A DNA stretch of 64,000 bases from Dromiciops gliroides (GCF_019393635.1 NC_057864.1:448440322-448504321); one strand, 5' to 3'. Counted from the stretch's first letter, positions 1 to 12,690 are shown. Translations and numbers: made by a program. The notes: generated by a model not told the origin, from the sequence alone.

Positions 1-430
1 CAATAGTATAGTGTTCAATAAATTCAAAGACTGACTCCTGGGGTAAGCACTCACTATTTGACAAAAACTGCTAGAAAAAATGGAAAAGTATTTGGCAGAA
101 ATAAGTCATAAACTAACGTCTCACACAGTATGCCAAGATAAACTCTAAATGGAATCATGATTTATACATAAAAGGTGATTCCATAAACAATTTAGAGGAG
201 GAAGGAAGATATTTACTTTCAGATCTCTATAAAAGGAAGAGTTCATGACTAACTAAGGAATAGAGAGTGTCTCAGAAGAAAAAATTAACAATTTTGATTC
301 TTTAAAATCTTCAAAAAATTGCACAAATAAAACTAATGCAGTGGAAATTAGAAAGGAAATAGTTATCTGGGGGGAAAGTTTTTGCATCAAGTTTCTCTGA
401 CAAAAGTCTCCTACCTAAGGAATTAATTAA
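1..430 (+). mobile_element. L1 ORF2 C-terminal fragment, cut by window edge
   Basis: The sequence around ACTCACTATTTGACAAAAAC, CAAGATAAACTC and GACAAAAGTCTCC matches the late ORF2 segment that recurs in marsupial L1 copies. It has many stops and is an old, broken copy that continues to the left of the window. Confidence 0.7.
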
Positions 431-1133
431 GGAACTAGTGGTATTCTTTCCCTTTTCTTCTTTGTATCTTCACTTATTGACAATTTTGAAGCTGGCTTGT
501 CAGCTTAAGTGCTCAATAACTAACTCATAGTCTCTGTCAACCCCTTTTTCTACTGTGAGCCCAAGATTTAATTGTGCCAACCAATGCTTCTGTATGGAGC
601 AGTTTTCTAAATGATATTTGGGAAGTCTTTGTGCTTCTGTAAAATACCATTTTGTTCTATGATGGCTTGGCATTTTCATTTAAATTCAATTGGGTATAAT
701 GGGTCTATTCAAGCAGACCTCCTAAGTTGGCACTTAGGACTTAAGTTTTAATTTTGGCAGTGCGAATTTTGGGGCATATTCATCCAACTCTTTGTGCCTC
801 GATTTCTTTTTTATATATATTAAAAGAGGTGGCTATACTTGATTGCTTCTAAAATCCCTTCGATTTGAAAACCCTATTTTTCAGACCCAAGTTCTGCTGA
901 AATGGAGATTACTGTCATACAGAGAACTTGGCAGGTCAATCTACTACAGACGATACTTTCTCAGAGGGCAGATAAATCAGAGAACTACACTGAGGCACTG
1001 AGAACAAAATCAATTTAATTGAATGTCCTCTCATCAAGCATCTCCATTTCCACAGATGTTTTCCACCTTCTGAAAATGTGTTTATGATACAATAATATCA
1101 AAATTACTGATGGTAAGAGTGTCTACATTTGAT
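431..1133. other. Intergenic, nothing recognised
   Basis: No gene, RNA or clear repeat seen. Confidence 0.4.
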
Positions 1134-1151
1134 CCTCATTCATTACTTCTA

Positions 1152-1284
1152 TTTTTTTTTGCAGGGAAATGAGGGTTAAAGTGATTTGCCCAGGGTCACA
1201 CAGCTAGTAAGTGTCAAGTGTCTAAGACCATATTTGAACTCAGGTCCAGGGCCAGTGCTTTATCCACTATGCCACCTAGCTTCC
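1152..1284 (-). mobile_element. WSINE-like tRNA-derived SINE
   Basis: Minus-strand copy of the window's main SINE with a poly(T) start. An 18-bp target duplication, CCTCATTCATTACTTCTA, lies at 1134-1151 and 1285-1302. Confidence 0.9.
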
Positions 1285-1302
1285 CCTCATTCATTACTTC
1301 TA

Positions 1303-2620
1303 ACCTTTATTCTCTATGCCCCTGCTGGTCTTAAGTGCTCATTAATTCTCTGCTTAATGGCGGCATTCAAGTTGCCCTCCATGATGGTGTCTATCAGCCT
1401 CTTTTACAATGGCTTTTCAAGAACTTGGTGGAGATTTTAAAATTCCTTGGTTGCCTTTTCTTGAGTTTGGCTTCTGTTTTGTGTATACATATAAATAATC
1501 TTCAGCATCTTGCTTTAATGGAATTCTGATATCAACAATGCAATTAGAGGGGTGAGGAAATGACAATATTTTGATGGGACACATAGCATTCTTTTGTGCA
1601 CTTAGGCCAATTCCACCCAGCCAGATTCTTTTAGACCTTTCCAGGGAGTACACAATAGTCAGTTTTCCATCCCAATACATTACACAGTACTCACTGCATT
1701 TCACATCAATAATATTGGCCATGGTTTGAAATTGGAGCTTAATTTTGGAATCCTTCTAAATACCAGACAGCAGAGTTCCTTTTCTGTAACTCAACTATAG
1801 GATCTCTGGACCCTTTAATTTTTAATTTTGGTGCCAGAGGCTAACATTCATTTGTTATTGTGTTAAGAGTTTAGTATTTAGTAATTTGCTGCAGACCATT
1901 CTAGTTATTGACTCTCATGGATCCTCCAGAGAGACCAGTTCTTCTCATTGGACTTGTAGTTTGTACCTACAGTTTGTCAGCAGGCTGCATGATTCTTCCA
2001 CTCTGTTTTGGGAAGGGGGTAGTATCAGGTAGTATAAGCTTTTTGGGATGGTGGCTTCCACCAGTGGCAAGCAAGGTCAGAAATCAATTGTTTGGCCACA
2101 CTAGGAGGAAAACAATTTACTGGGTGAGTTGGACTATGTCAGTAGATGTGTAAGACTATATGGGGAAATGGTCAAGGTCCAGAAAGTCCCCATGATCAGG
2201 GCTGGAGATTTAATGGCCATTTGCCCACAGACACACACATTGACACAAACACACACACACACACACACCTCATTTACTTACTCTCTGATAATTTTGATTT
2301 GATTTTGAATCAAAGCCTGATAACAGGATAGCTGCTTTCAAGTATTTAAAAGAGTATCATGTGAAAGACAGATTGGTATTGTTTCCCTTGACCCTAAAAG
2401 GACAGAAACAGAAACAATGGGTGAAAGCTATAGAAAGACAGATCAAGCCTTGGTGTAAAAAAACAAAACCCAAAAATCCCAACTTTCTAAGAATGAGAGC
2501 TCTCCAAAACGGCAATGGGGTGCCACAGCATTTCACTAGAGGACTTCATGTAAAGGCTAGAGGAGCACTCATCAGGTAAGCTGTGGAGATCTCTCATTCA
2601 GGCACAGGTTGGACTATATG
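1303..2620. other. Intergenic, nothing recognised apart from a short (CA)n
   Basis: A (CA)n of about 22 bp lies near 2248-2269. No coding pattern or familiar repeat was seen elsewhere. Confidence 0.4.
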
Positions 2621-2624
2621 GTTC

Positions 2625-2790
2625 CTGAGGCATCATAGGATGATAGGTTCAGAGCTGGTAAGGGACAAGACCCAATTTTACAAATGAGGAAACCAAGGCA
2701 CAGGAAGATTAAATGACTTGTCGAGCTAGTAAGTATATGAAAAAGGAATTGAACCCAGGTCATTCTAAATCTGTGTCTAATGCTCTATCC
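2625..2790 (-). mobile_element. MIR/THER1-type SINE fragment
   Basis: It contains TTTTACAAATGAGGAAACC, a degenerate 'ACTTGTC..AGCTAGTAAGT' and a tail 'GAACCCAGGTC...CTCTATCCACTAAG', typical of old MIR-related SINEs. Confidence 0.55.
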
Positions 2791-2797
2791 ACTAAGC

Positions 2798-2957
2798 CAG
2801 TGGTGTCAGACTCAACCAAAAATGGGTTTCTAAACCATATATAAGGATCTCTGCAGGCTGCATATTGACTTGGAAAACCACAAATCACCATTATCTTTTA
2901 TTGTATTTTTGTTAAATATTCCCCAGTTACCTTTTAATCTTGTCTTTGATACCTCTA
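2798..2957 (+). mobile_element. Non-autonomous hAT-like MITE
   Basis: Starts CAGTGGTGTCAGACTC and ends TTTGATACCTCTA. The same element occurs at 36766-36932 with clear termini. The flanking 8-mers CACTAAGC (2790-2797) and CACAAAAC (2958-2965) look like a decayed 8-bp target duplication. Confidence 0.6.
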
Positions 2958-3059
2958 CACAAAACCAAATGAGATTCTGTGATTTTGCAATGATGAGCAA
3001 CTCAAATTTCCAATTTACCACTTCGGATTACTCTTAATGGTTTATTTCTACTGCCTCAT

Positions 3060-4700
3060 ATCTCATCTGTTTTGCTTCCCTGTTGAGGAACTCGATTTGA
3101 TTTCCTGATAACTATTCTTGTTTGCCTCTACCCATTAATTAGTCAGCCATTCTTGGCTTTTGTTTTCCTTCTGACCGCTTCCAACCTCCCTCTTCCATCA
3201 GCATTTCAGCAGTTTAGCACCCACCCACTCTTACTCATCCTGCCCCAAGAGGCTCCAGATGGAAGCAAACCCAGGCATTGAGCCAGGCTGTGGGGCAAGG
3301 AAGGAGTGCTGACAGGCCCTGGGTGTTGGAGGGATCCCCAAAAGGGAGATGGGGGAACATCAGTCACATGTCTAGCTAATCTTCCAGGGCTTTAGTCTCC
3401 AGATGCACAGCCAGAAATCTCTCATCAGGATACCCCATATCAGCCACTTTGGATGTTGGGAAAGAGGGAAGAGGAGAAAAAGGAAGGGGAAAGAATGAAA
3501 GGTCAGGAGGGGAAGACCAGAGTTTGTGGACACTTAAGAAGTGGGTCAGTGTACTTAAAAGCCAAAAAGAATTTCCCCCTTTCTTCTCCCTTTACCCCAT
3601 ATACACTGTATTTTCATTTTTAAGGCCCCTTATTGACTATTAAACAGAAGGAAAGAGGAAGTGATGCTTTCCAATAGGATGTGGCACTGAAGTTATCTGT
3701 GATGCAGTCACAAATTTGCAACACTTCATTTAGTCTGTAGAGATTTCCATCATTGACCCCAAGAAGCCTTGATCATGGCAAGATCTAGCTGTTTTAAAGA
3801 TGGAAACAAAGGTAAAATCTACCTTCCCATTTCCTCTACTCCAACCTTTCCTCAACCAGGTGCTCCATTTGGTCATGCCCTCTCTACCCTCCTTTTTTCC
3901 CCTAAAAACCTGGGCACCCGTCTTTCATTTACACTAACATATAAATGACTCAATTCAATTCCCTTCCTCTCTGATAGGAGGGAAACAAGGGATCATCTGG
4001 AATAGCTCTGTTGTTTTTACAGAAAAGGATACAGAAGACCAGAAAGAGGAAATGATTTGACTGAGATCACCTAACAAGTAAACAGCTAATTTCCAGTGCT
4101 TTCCCTCTATCAATTCTAAACACATTTATTATCAGGCTAACCAAAGCCACTTCACACCCCTAAACTGATGTAAGACCTCTCAAAGCCAAAATAAAATCAC
4201 CATGGACTATTGGCAAAGGCAATCATATGAAAGGGATTGGAACTTTATGGTAAAGGCTTTAGCCAGGTGATGAGGGATGCCTGAAGCTGCACCACATAGG
4301 GAGTTATTACCTAAAGTGTAAGGCGGCCAATGACCCATTTGTGTTTCATTCGTTTGTTAACAAGCTTTCCTACTACAGTACTGGATCTTTCTAGGTCTAC
4401 TAATGACTTTCCAGCCCAGAAGAAGCTGTCCATTCCAGTCTCTTTTGGAACAATCTGAGGCCCCAGGGTACTCTACCAACCTATTTGATTCCCATTCTGT
4501 CATCAGACTCTGAATCTTTACAATCTTTGGGGCCTTTGCTGTGTTGGAAGATTCAAACCTTAGAAGTTGATAGAAGAATTCCTCAAACCATGATAATTAA
4601 GGATTTCCAAATGCCAAAGTGATGGTTCTCATCATACACTGTCCCCATCATCTTGCTTTATCTATAGTGAAAGAAAGAGAATAGAGTGTTGGGGGGGGGA
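3060..4700. other. Intergenic, nothing recognised
   Basis: No gene or confident repeat recognised. A G-run at 4691-4699 precedes the (GT)n that follows. Confidence 0.35.
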
Positions 4701-4702
4701 GC

Positions 4703-4705
<3 letters not shown>

Positions 4706-4760
<55 letters not shown>
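4706..4760. repeat. (GT)n microsatellite
   Basis: About 27 GT units. Confidence 0.98.
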
Positions 4761-4761
<1 letters not shown>

Positions 4762-5257
4762 TGTGCTCTGAATTACATTCTTTGGCTGAATCTCCAACAG
4801 ATGATTAAAGAACCTTAACTTCTTGCAACTGGCTCAGTCAAAAGCTAGACTACTCTTTGCTTTTCCAATGTGGTTTTCATTTGCTCTCAACCTCATTCAT
4901 TTCTTGCTATTTGTCTGTCAGAGAATGAGGCAGCAAGAGGAAAAATCAACCTTGGGGTTCCCTAATTAGGGACTGCATTTTTGTTCAGGGATTTCTTCAA
5001 AGACAGTTGGCTTCTTTCTCCCACTTTCTGAGAAACTTGAAACACATTTACGAGGGATTAGTAAACTTGCAGCCTCTCACCTCTGCAAAATTCTCCTCTT
5101 TTTGGAATAGTATGCAACATTGTTATCAATTATCTCCTCGTTTTTTCCACAATTTAGTCTCTTTGAAAGGAGAACAAAGGCCATGGATTTCTATCTCATT
5201 TGGGACTTTAGTAGTTAAAGAAGAAAAAATGTCAGAACATTTTGGGTTGTTTGTTTC

Positions 5258-5506
5258 TTTAGGTGATGCAGTGGATAGAGTACTGAGACTGGAAGTCAGG
5301 AAGACTCCTCTTCCTGGGTTCAAATCTGACCTCAGACGCTTACTAGCTATGTGACCCTGGGAGAGTCACTTAACACTATTTGCCTCAATTTCCTCATCTG
5401 TAAAATGAACTAGAAAAAGAAATGGCAAACCACTCCAGTATCTTTGCCAAATGACCACAAATGGGGTCATGAAGAATCAGACATGACTGAAAAGACAGAA
5501 CAACAA
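5258..5506 (+). mobile_element. CORE-SINE (Mar1-like)
   Basis: tRNA-like head GATGCAGTGGATAGAG, MIR-like core, then AAATGGCAAACCACTCCAGT and GGGGTCATGAAGAATCAGAC, the standard marsupial CORE-SINE 3' part. Confidence 0.8.
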
Positions 5507-5636
5507 TTTCTAACAGGCAGTACGGGGCCTCAAATAGAGTAGGGTTCAATAAATATGTATTGAATCAAAATATATATCCCTCTTTCAAAAGATAGGTAGG
5601 GCACTATAGGTTAAAAAACACAATATAGTCAGTCAG

Positions 5637-5735
5637 CAAATGTTTATTAAGTGCCTACTATGTGCCAGGCATTGTACTGAGTGCTGGTGATACAAAAAGA
5701 AGCAAAAACCAGTCCCTAACCCTCCAAGACTACCA
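5637..5735 (+). mobile_element. Old L2-type interspersed repeat fragment
   Basis: TTTATTAAGTGCCTACTATG onward to GATACAAAAAGAAG is a common marsupial interspersed repeat; related pieces lie at 38285-38800 and 42100-42660. Family name uncertain. Confidence 0.5.
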
Positions 5736-5808
5736 TCTATTCTCAATGTATGCTCCACTGTCTCCTGGCACTAGCATCTTAACTACTCAGATACCTTAAG
5801 GACTTCTG

Positions 5809-5852
5809 TGCCCTGCCAAATGCCCTGCCAAATGCCCTGCCAAATGCCCTGC
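5809..5852. repeat. 12-bp minisatellite, 3.7 units
   Basis: TGCCCTGCCAAA is repeated exactly at 5809, 5821 and 5833, with a partial fourth unit. Confidence 0.95.
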
Positions 5853-5900
5853 ATCGGGGCTTTCTGGTGTGTGGTCTCCTCTCAATTAGAATTTGAACTC

Positions 5901-6037
5901 GGGGCAGCTGGGTGCCCCAGCCCTGGAGTCAGGAGGACCTGAGTTCAAATCTAGCCTCAGACACTTGACATTTATAAGCTGTGTGACCCTGGACAAGTCA
6001 CTTAACCCTCACTGACCCATAAGAAAGTGAGAGAGAC

Positions 6038-6110
<73 letters not shown>

Positions 6111-6165
6111 AAGAAGGAAGGAAAGATAGACAGGAAGAAAAAAGAAAGAAAGAAAAGAAAAGAAA
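5901..6165 (+). mobile_element. WSINE-like SINE with expanded (GA)n tail
   Basis: The body spans 5901 to about 6020 and the tail has become a GA-rich array of about 150 bp. The target duplication AGAATTTGAACTC lies at 5888-5900 and 6166-6178. The array therefore belongs to the SINE insertion. Confidence 0.9.
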
Positions 6166-6179
6166 AGAATTTGAACTCC

Positions 6180-6275
6180 TGGAGACAAGGGGCCATCTAA
6201 GCTTTTTCTATTTGTTTCCCCAGTAATTGGCACAGAGCTCGGCATTCAATAAGTGCTTAATAAAGGTTCTTTCAT
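6180..6275 (+). mobile_element. L2 3'-end remnant
   Basis: 'AATTGGCACAGAGCTCGGCA' then 'AATAAGTGCTTAATAAAGG' is the usual L2 3' end. Confidence 0.5.
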
Positions 6276-6929
6276 TAATCCGCATAATTGCTTTGTTGGT
6301 CTTTTTTGCTTAACTCTTTTTTCTTGTTACAACAAGGCTGGGCAATAAGTGAGTGGGTGGCTAGTCCTTCCAGCTCTAGATTCGATGGTTCTAGGAAAAT
6401 TCTGAATTAGAGGCCTTGAGAGATATGATCATGCCTGAAAAATCTAGGACAGTACTGAGGAAAAAAACAAACGTAGACAAGGTCAAGGCAGCTGGCAAAG
6501 AAGAAAGAAAGAACATAATGTCATGTATTAATCAGGGTGCAAGGGAGGAGGTGACGGGATGAATGGGATGAGGGCCAGCTAATGGGAACTGAGCTGCATT
6601 CTGGTGTTTCAGCCCGAGTTCAAAGCAAACCATGAGCCAGAGAAATAAATGATCAAGGGAATGATAAGAAGAACGATTTGGAATAAAAAGCATTTGAGGC
6701 AGCAAAGAAGCAACCCATCTGAAAGGCAAGTAAGAAAAAAAGAGATTGTTTTCCTAATCCCAATCCTGGGGCAGATTGTACAATAGACAAGCAAAGCAGG
6801 CCTCAGGAAAGCAGGAATTACCCCAGGTAGGGGGCGTAGGATCTGACCAAGGGATGATCCTGCTTGAGCTGAGATTCCTTCCAGGGTGCTCATCTCTATC
6901 CTTTATTCTGGGAGGGTACACTGACCATT

Positions 6930-7170
6930 CTGGGGGCAATGAGATGATGCAGTGGACAGAGCATGGGGCCTGAAATCAGGAAGACCTGAGTTCAAATCCA
7001 GCCTGAGACACTTAATAGTTGTATGACCCTGAGAAAGTCACTTAATCTCTGTTTGCCTCCATTTCCTCAACTATAAAATGATAGCACTTGCCTCCCAGGG
7101 TTGTTGTGAAGATCAAATTAAGTTATATTTATAAAGTACCTGGCACAGTGCCTGGCTTGTTTCCTTCCTT
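6930..7170 (+). mobile_element. MIR-like SINE
   Basis: tRNA-like head, then 'CAAATCCAGCCTGAGACACT', 'GTTTGCCTCCATTTCCTC', 'AAGATCAAATTAAGTTATA' and 'CTGGCACAGTGCCTGG'. Confidence 0.7.
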
Positions 7171-7685
7171 CCAATCCTCTCCATTCAATGCTCTGCAACT
7201 AATAACTTCAGGCAAATGAAGCCAAAACCAATTACACCCCTATCCCAGGACATTAGCAGGTGCTGGCTTGTGGTGCATTGACAATGTGTTTTATTTACAG
7301 TTTTGTAAAAAGCATAGGATTTCCTGGAGCCTTTGTCCTTGATTCCTTAAAGACACTTGCCTGAGCTTACGAGTGGAAGCATTAGCCAATAAAAAGGACT
7401 ACAGCCTGCTTCTTGTCTTTCACACCCTCTAAAATCCAGGGGAAAGAACCACAGCATGATGGAAGGCATTTTAAAGGTCAATCCTTTCATTTAGCAGATA
7501 AGGAAACTGAGCCCAGAGAGGTCAGCTATCTGGGCCAAGGTGACACCGGCAATAAGTAACAATGGTATGATCTGAACACAGATCCTCTGGCTCCAAATCC
7601 AGCATTCTTTCCATCTCACCACATTGGGATGTTCCATACATGAGAATGAAGACACTGCTTAAAGTAGCTTAAAGAGAGTGAGATG

Positions 7686-8586
7686 CTACTACTAGAGAAA
7701 TGCAAATTAAAACTACTCTGAGGTATCAACTCACACAATCCAATTGGCTGATATGACAAAAATGGAAAATTATAAATGTTGGAGAAGATATGGGAAAATT
7801 GGAACACTAATGCATGGTTTGTGGAGTTGTAAACTGATCCAACCATTCTGAAGAGCAATTTGGAACCATGCCCAAAAGGTTATAAAACTGTACATACCCT
7901 TTGACCCAGCAATACCACTGCTTGGTCTATATCCCAAAGACATCCCCAAAAAGGAAAAAGACCTGTTTATATAAAAATATTTATAGCAGCTCTTTTTGTG
8001 GTGGCTAAGAATTAGAAATTGAGGGGATGCCCATCAACTGGAAAATGACTGAATAAGTTGTGGTATATCATTGTGATGGAATACTATTGTGCTGTAAAAT
8101 AAATGATAAGCAGATAAATATAAAAACCTGAAAAGACTTCCATGAATTGATACTGAGAGAAATGAATAGAACCAAGAGAACATTGTACACAGTAACAACA
8201 AAATTGTGCAATGACTAATTGTGATAGACTTAACTCTTTTCAAGACAATGCCAAAAGACTAATGATGAAAAATGCTGTCCACATCTAGAAAAAGAACTAT
8301 GGAGTCTTAATGCAGACTGAAACATACTATTTTCACCTCTGTTATTGCTTGTTTGCTGATGTAGTTGTCTATTCTTTCTTGCTTTTTTCCCTTTTGTTCT
8401 GATTCTTCTCTTACAACATGATGAATGTGGAAATATGTTTAACATGATTATAATGTATAACCTATATCAGATTGCTTGCTGGCTTCAGGAGGGGGGAAGA
8501 GAGGGAGAAAAATTGGGAACTCAAATGTCTTTACATGTAATTGGGAAAATTTTTAAATAATATTTAAAAACACATTTTAAAAAAAT
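7686..8586 (+). mobile_element. 5'-truncated L1 (ORF2 C-terminus and 3'UTR)
   Basis: Encodes a decayed ORF2 end ('GAAATGCAAATTAAAACT', 'TTTGACCCAGCAATACCACT') followed by the 3'UTR and an A-rich tail. The target duplication AGAGAGTGAGATG lies at 7673-7685 and 8587-8599, so both ends are known. Confidence 0.92.
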
Positions 8587-8979
8587 AGAGAGTGAGATGT
8601 ATGCTGAGCTACATTAGGATGAGTCTGTGGAGGTCACTTTCCAAAGGATCACTTCTACTCTTTGCCCTTCTGGAAGCTGTGGGACTATTGATAGATAGGG
8701 CCTCCCTGGCAAATACCTTCCCTACCCTGCTGGCACAAAGTGAGCACATAATATCCCATTCCTGAGATCACCCTTACTCTGAGGGGACCACAGATACCCA
8801 GGCCCCTCACCCTCATCAGGCCAATAGTTTGACTTGAGATTGAATCACAGAACTTGGAAGCTGGAAAATCACCCGGTCTAACATCAAAATTTTACAGTTG
8901 AAAAAACTAAGGTCAGAAAAGTGACATCAACCCAGCAGTTTAGTGAAAGAAGGAAGCAAAGAGGAGGGAGTGAGGAGAG

Positions 8980-9159
8980 AAGGAAGGAAGGAAGGAAGGA
9001 AGGAAGGAAGGAAGGAAGGAAGGAAGGAAGGAAGGAAGGAAGGAAGGAAGGAAGGAAGGAAGGAAGGAAGGAAAGAAGGAAGGAAGGAAGGAAGGAAGGA
9101 AGGAAGGAAGGAAGGAAGGAAGGAAGGAAGGAAGGAAGGAAGGAAGGAAGGAAGGAAGG
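8980..9159. repeat. (GGAA)n array, 180 bp
   Basis: About 45 tetranucleotide units with a single interruption near 9073. Long open frames across it on both strands are artefacts of the repeat. Confidence 0.98.
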
Positions 9160-9539
9160 TGGGTAGGTACTTACTATATTCCAGGCACTGTGCTAAAGAC
9201 TTTACAAATAAAGAAAAAGTAGCACTTAAAATCAGAAGCCCAAGGTGCAAATGCTCAGTTTGCAACTTAGTACCTCAGGCTTCAGTTATTCATTTGTAAA
9301 GTAAAGGGGTTGGACCAGGTGACCTCTACTATGGTCCTAACCCTGAATCTATGATCCTAGATTATTATTCTCCCCATTTCACAGAAGAGAAAATCCAGTG
9401 GTTATGTTACTTGCCCATCGTCTCATAGCTGGCAAGCACCAGAGTCAAGATTTGAACCGGCGGCCTCCCCGACTCAAAGTCCACTCTTGCTTCTATCCCA
9501 CCTGAGGTCTCTCGATGCCCAGACCACTGCGCTTTCCAC

Positions 9540-10440
9540 CACATGTCATTCCTGCACAGGCATGATCAGGGGGGCTCAACTCCTGAATCATCTCTAGTTT
9601 GTAGGACTGTCAGAAAACATGGCCCCCTCAAGGGTCAAGGTTAGCGATTTGGGTCTAACGCTAGGTTTTCCCCTTCCATAGCAACCAGGTGTCTAGATCA
9701 CTATGACTGGAAGTGTATGTGCCCTTCTCCCAGAACAACCCTAAGCTAAGCCATTTCTCAGGTTCACTGGGCCTGAACGCATCTGCAGCAAAGCCCTCCT
9801 CCAAGCGTGCCTTGAATGTGCACAGTCTCTGGGAAGGCAGACTGTACTTTCAGCCCATTGGTGTAGAAGGGGAAGGGGCGGGGCATGCTTGACTCTCTTC
9901 AGGTGCTGCTGTTCATCAATTCAGCAGCACAGAAGGTTCCCTTTACCCAAATGTACTCGGTATATTAACCTAGCCCAGCAGGTGTAGTCAGTTCATTTAT
10001 ACCTGGGGAAGCTCATTTCAGGGACTGAACATATGTGACCCATCTGGAGGCAAATAGGGTATTGGCCGGGGGGGGGTTACGGGAGGGGGTCTGGCCAGGA
10101 GTACATACCTCATCAATGCTGCAGACCATTAAACTCATTATACCCACATGCCCCAGTACTTTCACATGCAGGCCAGACCCTGCTTATCTTGAGGTGCAGA
10201 GGACCATGGGAGCCCACAGGAGTCAGAATACAGGCCCTGGCATCAAGCATCAGCCTCTGATGATGACCACCCAATGCCACTGTCTAGATTCTGCCCCTGC
10301 ATCTCCATAGGACTTTTTAAGGGTGTTCCCTTATATTGTCATCCTGTACCTTTTCTGTAAATAAGGAGTTTTAGTTGTCCTAATTCTTCCTGGAGACTCA
10401 CCTGCTGAGTATTAGACTCTAAAAAGAAGAGCTTTGTCCC
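9540..10440. other. Intergenic, repeat-poor, somewhat GC-richer, nothing recognised
   Basis: No SINE or LINE is evident. Includes GGGGAAGGGGCGGGGCATGC at about 9859-9878 and a G-run near 10070. No coding pattern seen. Confidence 0.35.
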
Positions 10441-10474
10441 TGGGCACTGGGATTGAAAGAGTTAAAAAAATTAA

Positions 10475-10496
10475 ACACACACACACACACACACAC
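10475..10496. repeat. (CA)n microsatellite
   Basis: Eleven CA units. Confidence 0.95.
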
Positions 10497-10619
10497 TCCA
10501 GCTACAAAGAAGCCACTAAGATAACTAAATTCTCCCCTGATTCAACTAAATTTGGTTCAATCACCTCTTGTGTTATTTATATTATACTTCTGATTAGCTC
10601 CAAGCCATGCCCTTTCTAA

Positions 10620-12330
10620 TAATAACAATAATAATAAACCTCTTTCATGAGTTCTTTAGATGATAGGACCATCAACTGGGGTCTGAACACAATTTTCTTG
10701 ATGTCCCTTTCTATACAAGGCCCATCCCAATTTCTCTAGGGGTCCTTGTACTATAGATGGTCCCCTTTAAAGTCCAGGTGAGGTTTTTTTCTGGTTCCCT
10801 ATGTGAAAGGGAAATTAAAATTTCCTTTTAATGGATCCCTGTCACTGCAAGACAACTATTAGAATTCCAAATTCATTCAATAATAGGACAAGAAGCTTTA
10901 AGGGGAGATAATAGGAAAGATCAAATAATCCCCAAACAAGGAGGAGTTTCCCAAGGAAAGGAATTAAGTAAGTAGGATTGGTTACTTTAGGGCTTCTGGG
11001 CCAGCAAGCAAACATTATCCAAAGAATGACTGGACCGGTATCTAGAGGAACAGAAGTAATGGCTGAGACCAAAGTTTAGCAAGAGAATAAGTATTTTTCA
11101 CTGCATGAGTAGGGTATGAGTTGAACTCATAAGATCCAGCTGATCAATACCTGACCATTCTGGGAAAGATCTAGAAAAAATTATTTTGTGGTGAATGGCC
11201 TCAGAGAACATCTCAAACAAGTTGCTTGGGCAAGCTAAGACTGATGGACTTTCATTTCCATGGACTCCAAGCCAAAAAAACAAGAGACCTACCAGTCATA
11301 CAAGTTGGCCCAACCTAGGTTGAGACATTTCAAATGAAGAAAATTCTGTATATTGTACCTCAAGTGATCTGAGCCCTCTATTAGCTAAGATTTAGGAGGG
11401 TAGCACTATAGTTCTAATGAGAATTATGATCAGCCAATACTAATAATTGGCAGTAGAGAAGGGCAGAAAGGTCAGTGGGTCATGGAAGATCAATGCTCTC
11501 TGACCGGTGACCATGTTGACATTAGTTAATAGTTAGTTCCAGGCAAAACTACAAAAACATTTACACATGTAGTCAGACAATAATGCTGATGCAATGTGTA
11601 CCTTGCATGTAATTACATATGTTCTTTAAGTGTCAGAGGCAACATTAGAATTCAGGACCAATGTTCTATGCATTACAGCTTGACCTCACTGGAGACATGT
11701 GAAATGTTAAAGAATCATCACCTAAAGCCCAAGTAGTTGAAGGGCCCGAGGTAAAATGACTACTTAATAATAGAGTCAGATGTAGATCCTCAGTCTCACA
11801 TCACTTCTCGGAGCCTTTTAATTTTTTCATGTTCAAAATGAGAGAGCTCAAAGCAGATGGCCCCTAGTTACTTACTGCGTTCTAAGTCCTAGGACATCCT
11901 AAAATTCTAACCTCTACATTAGTTTTCCCTTCCACTATAATGACACAACTTTTATCCACTTTTTTTTCTTTCCTGATGTTGTTCTCTGTGGTGCTGGAAG
12001 AACCCCAGAGTGTTGTACCTACAATCCACTCTGAACATCCTTTCCTAGAAAAATGGAAAAAGAGGTTAGGAAGGGGGACCATCCCTCCCTCCACCAACAG
12101 ATACACAGAGAGCACCTTCCTACTTTGTTTCCTTTTACCTGTTGAAGGAATATTTTTTGTGAGAGCAAAAAGGCAGAGAAAGCTCAATCACTATTGCTAA
12201 TGGGCAACCTTTAATATTTTGAGACCATGATATGGGAAATGGGTTTCTTTGCTTGGTTGGACAAGCTGATTTCCTTAACTCTCCCCCAGACCCAGAGCTA
12301 GATTTTAAAATAATCAAAGAAAATTTCAAA
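10620..12330. other. Intergenic, nothing recognised
   Basis: Open frames here are short and match nothing I recognise. Part could be an old decayed element. Confidence 0.3.
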
Positions 12331-12349
12331 AGCTCAACGGTGACTTTTT

Positions 12350-12487
12350 TTTTTAATTTGGCAGGGCAATGAGAGGTGAATGACTTGCCCAGGGTCACAC
12401 AGCTAGTAAATGTCAAGTACCAGATTTGAACTCAGGTCCTCCTGAATCCAGGCCCAGTGCTTTATCCACTGGGCCACCTAGCTGCCC
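12350..12487 (-). mobile_element. WSINE-like SINE
   Basis: Poly(T), then GGCAGGGCAATGAGAGGTGA onward to CCACCTAGCTGCCCCC. The flanks AACGGTGACTTTT and AACAGTGGCTTTT form an imperfect target duplication. Confidence 0.85.
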
Positions 12488-12537
12488 CCTTAACAGTGGC
12501 TTTTAATTTTTTCCCCTCCCCTTAAAAACAAAATCTA

Positions 12538-12690
12538 TCTTGTAATGTATAACCTATATCAGATTGCTTCTTGGTTTCTGAAGAGGGGGAGGAAGGGAGG
12601 GTGGGAGAAAAATTTGGAACTCAAAAAAATATCTTTACATGTAATTGGGGAAAAAAATTAATTAAAAAATAAAATACAAAAAAAATATAC
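12538..12690 (+). mobile_element. L1 3'UTR remnant
   Basis: TATAACCTATATCAGATTGC and AAAAATTTGGAACTC match the last 140 bp of the L1 at 7686-8586. Confidence 0.8.

Noticed and set aside
8921-9299. Overlapping open frames of Lys/Glu/Gly/Arg or Phe/Leu/Pro/Ser repeats
   Set aside because: Pure translation of the (GGAA)n array in all frames.
9855-9885. GC-box-like GGGGCGGGGC as a promoter
   Set aside because: Isolated; no CpG-rich surroundings and no exon recognised downstream.
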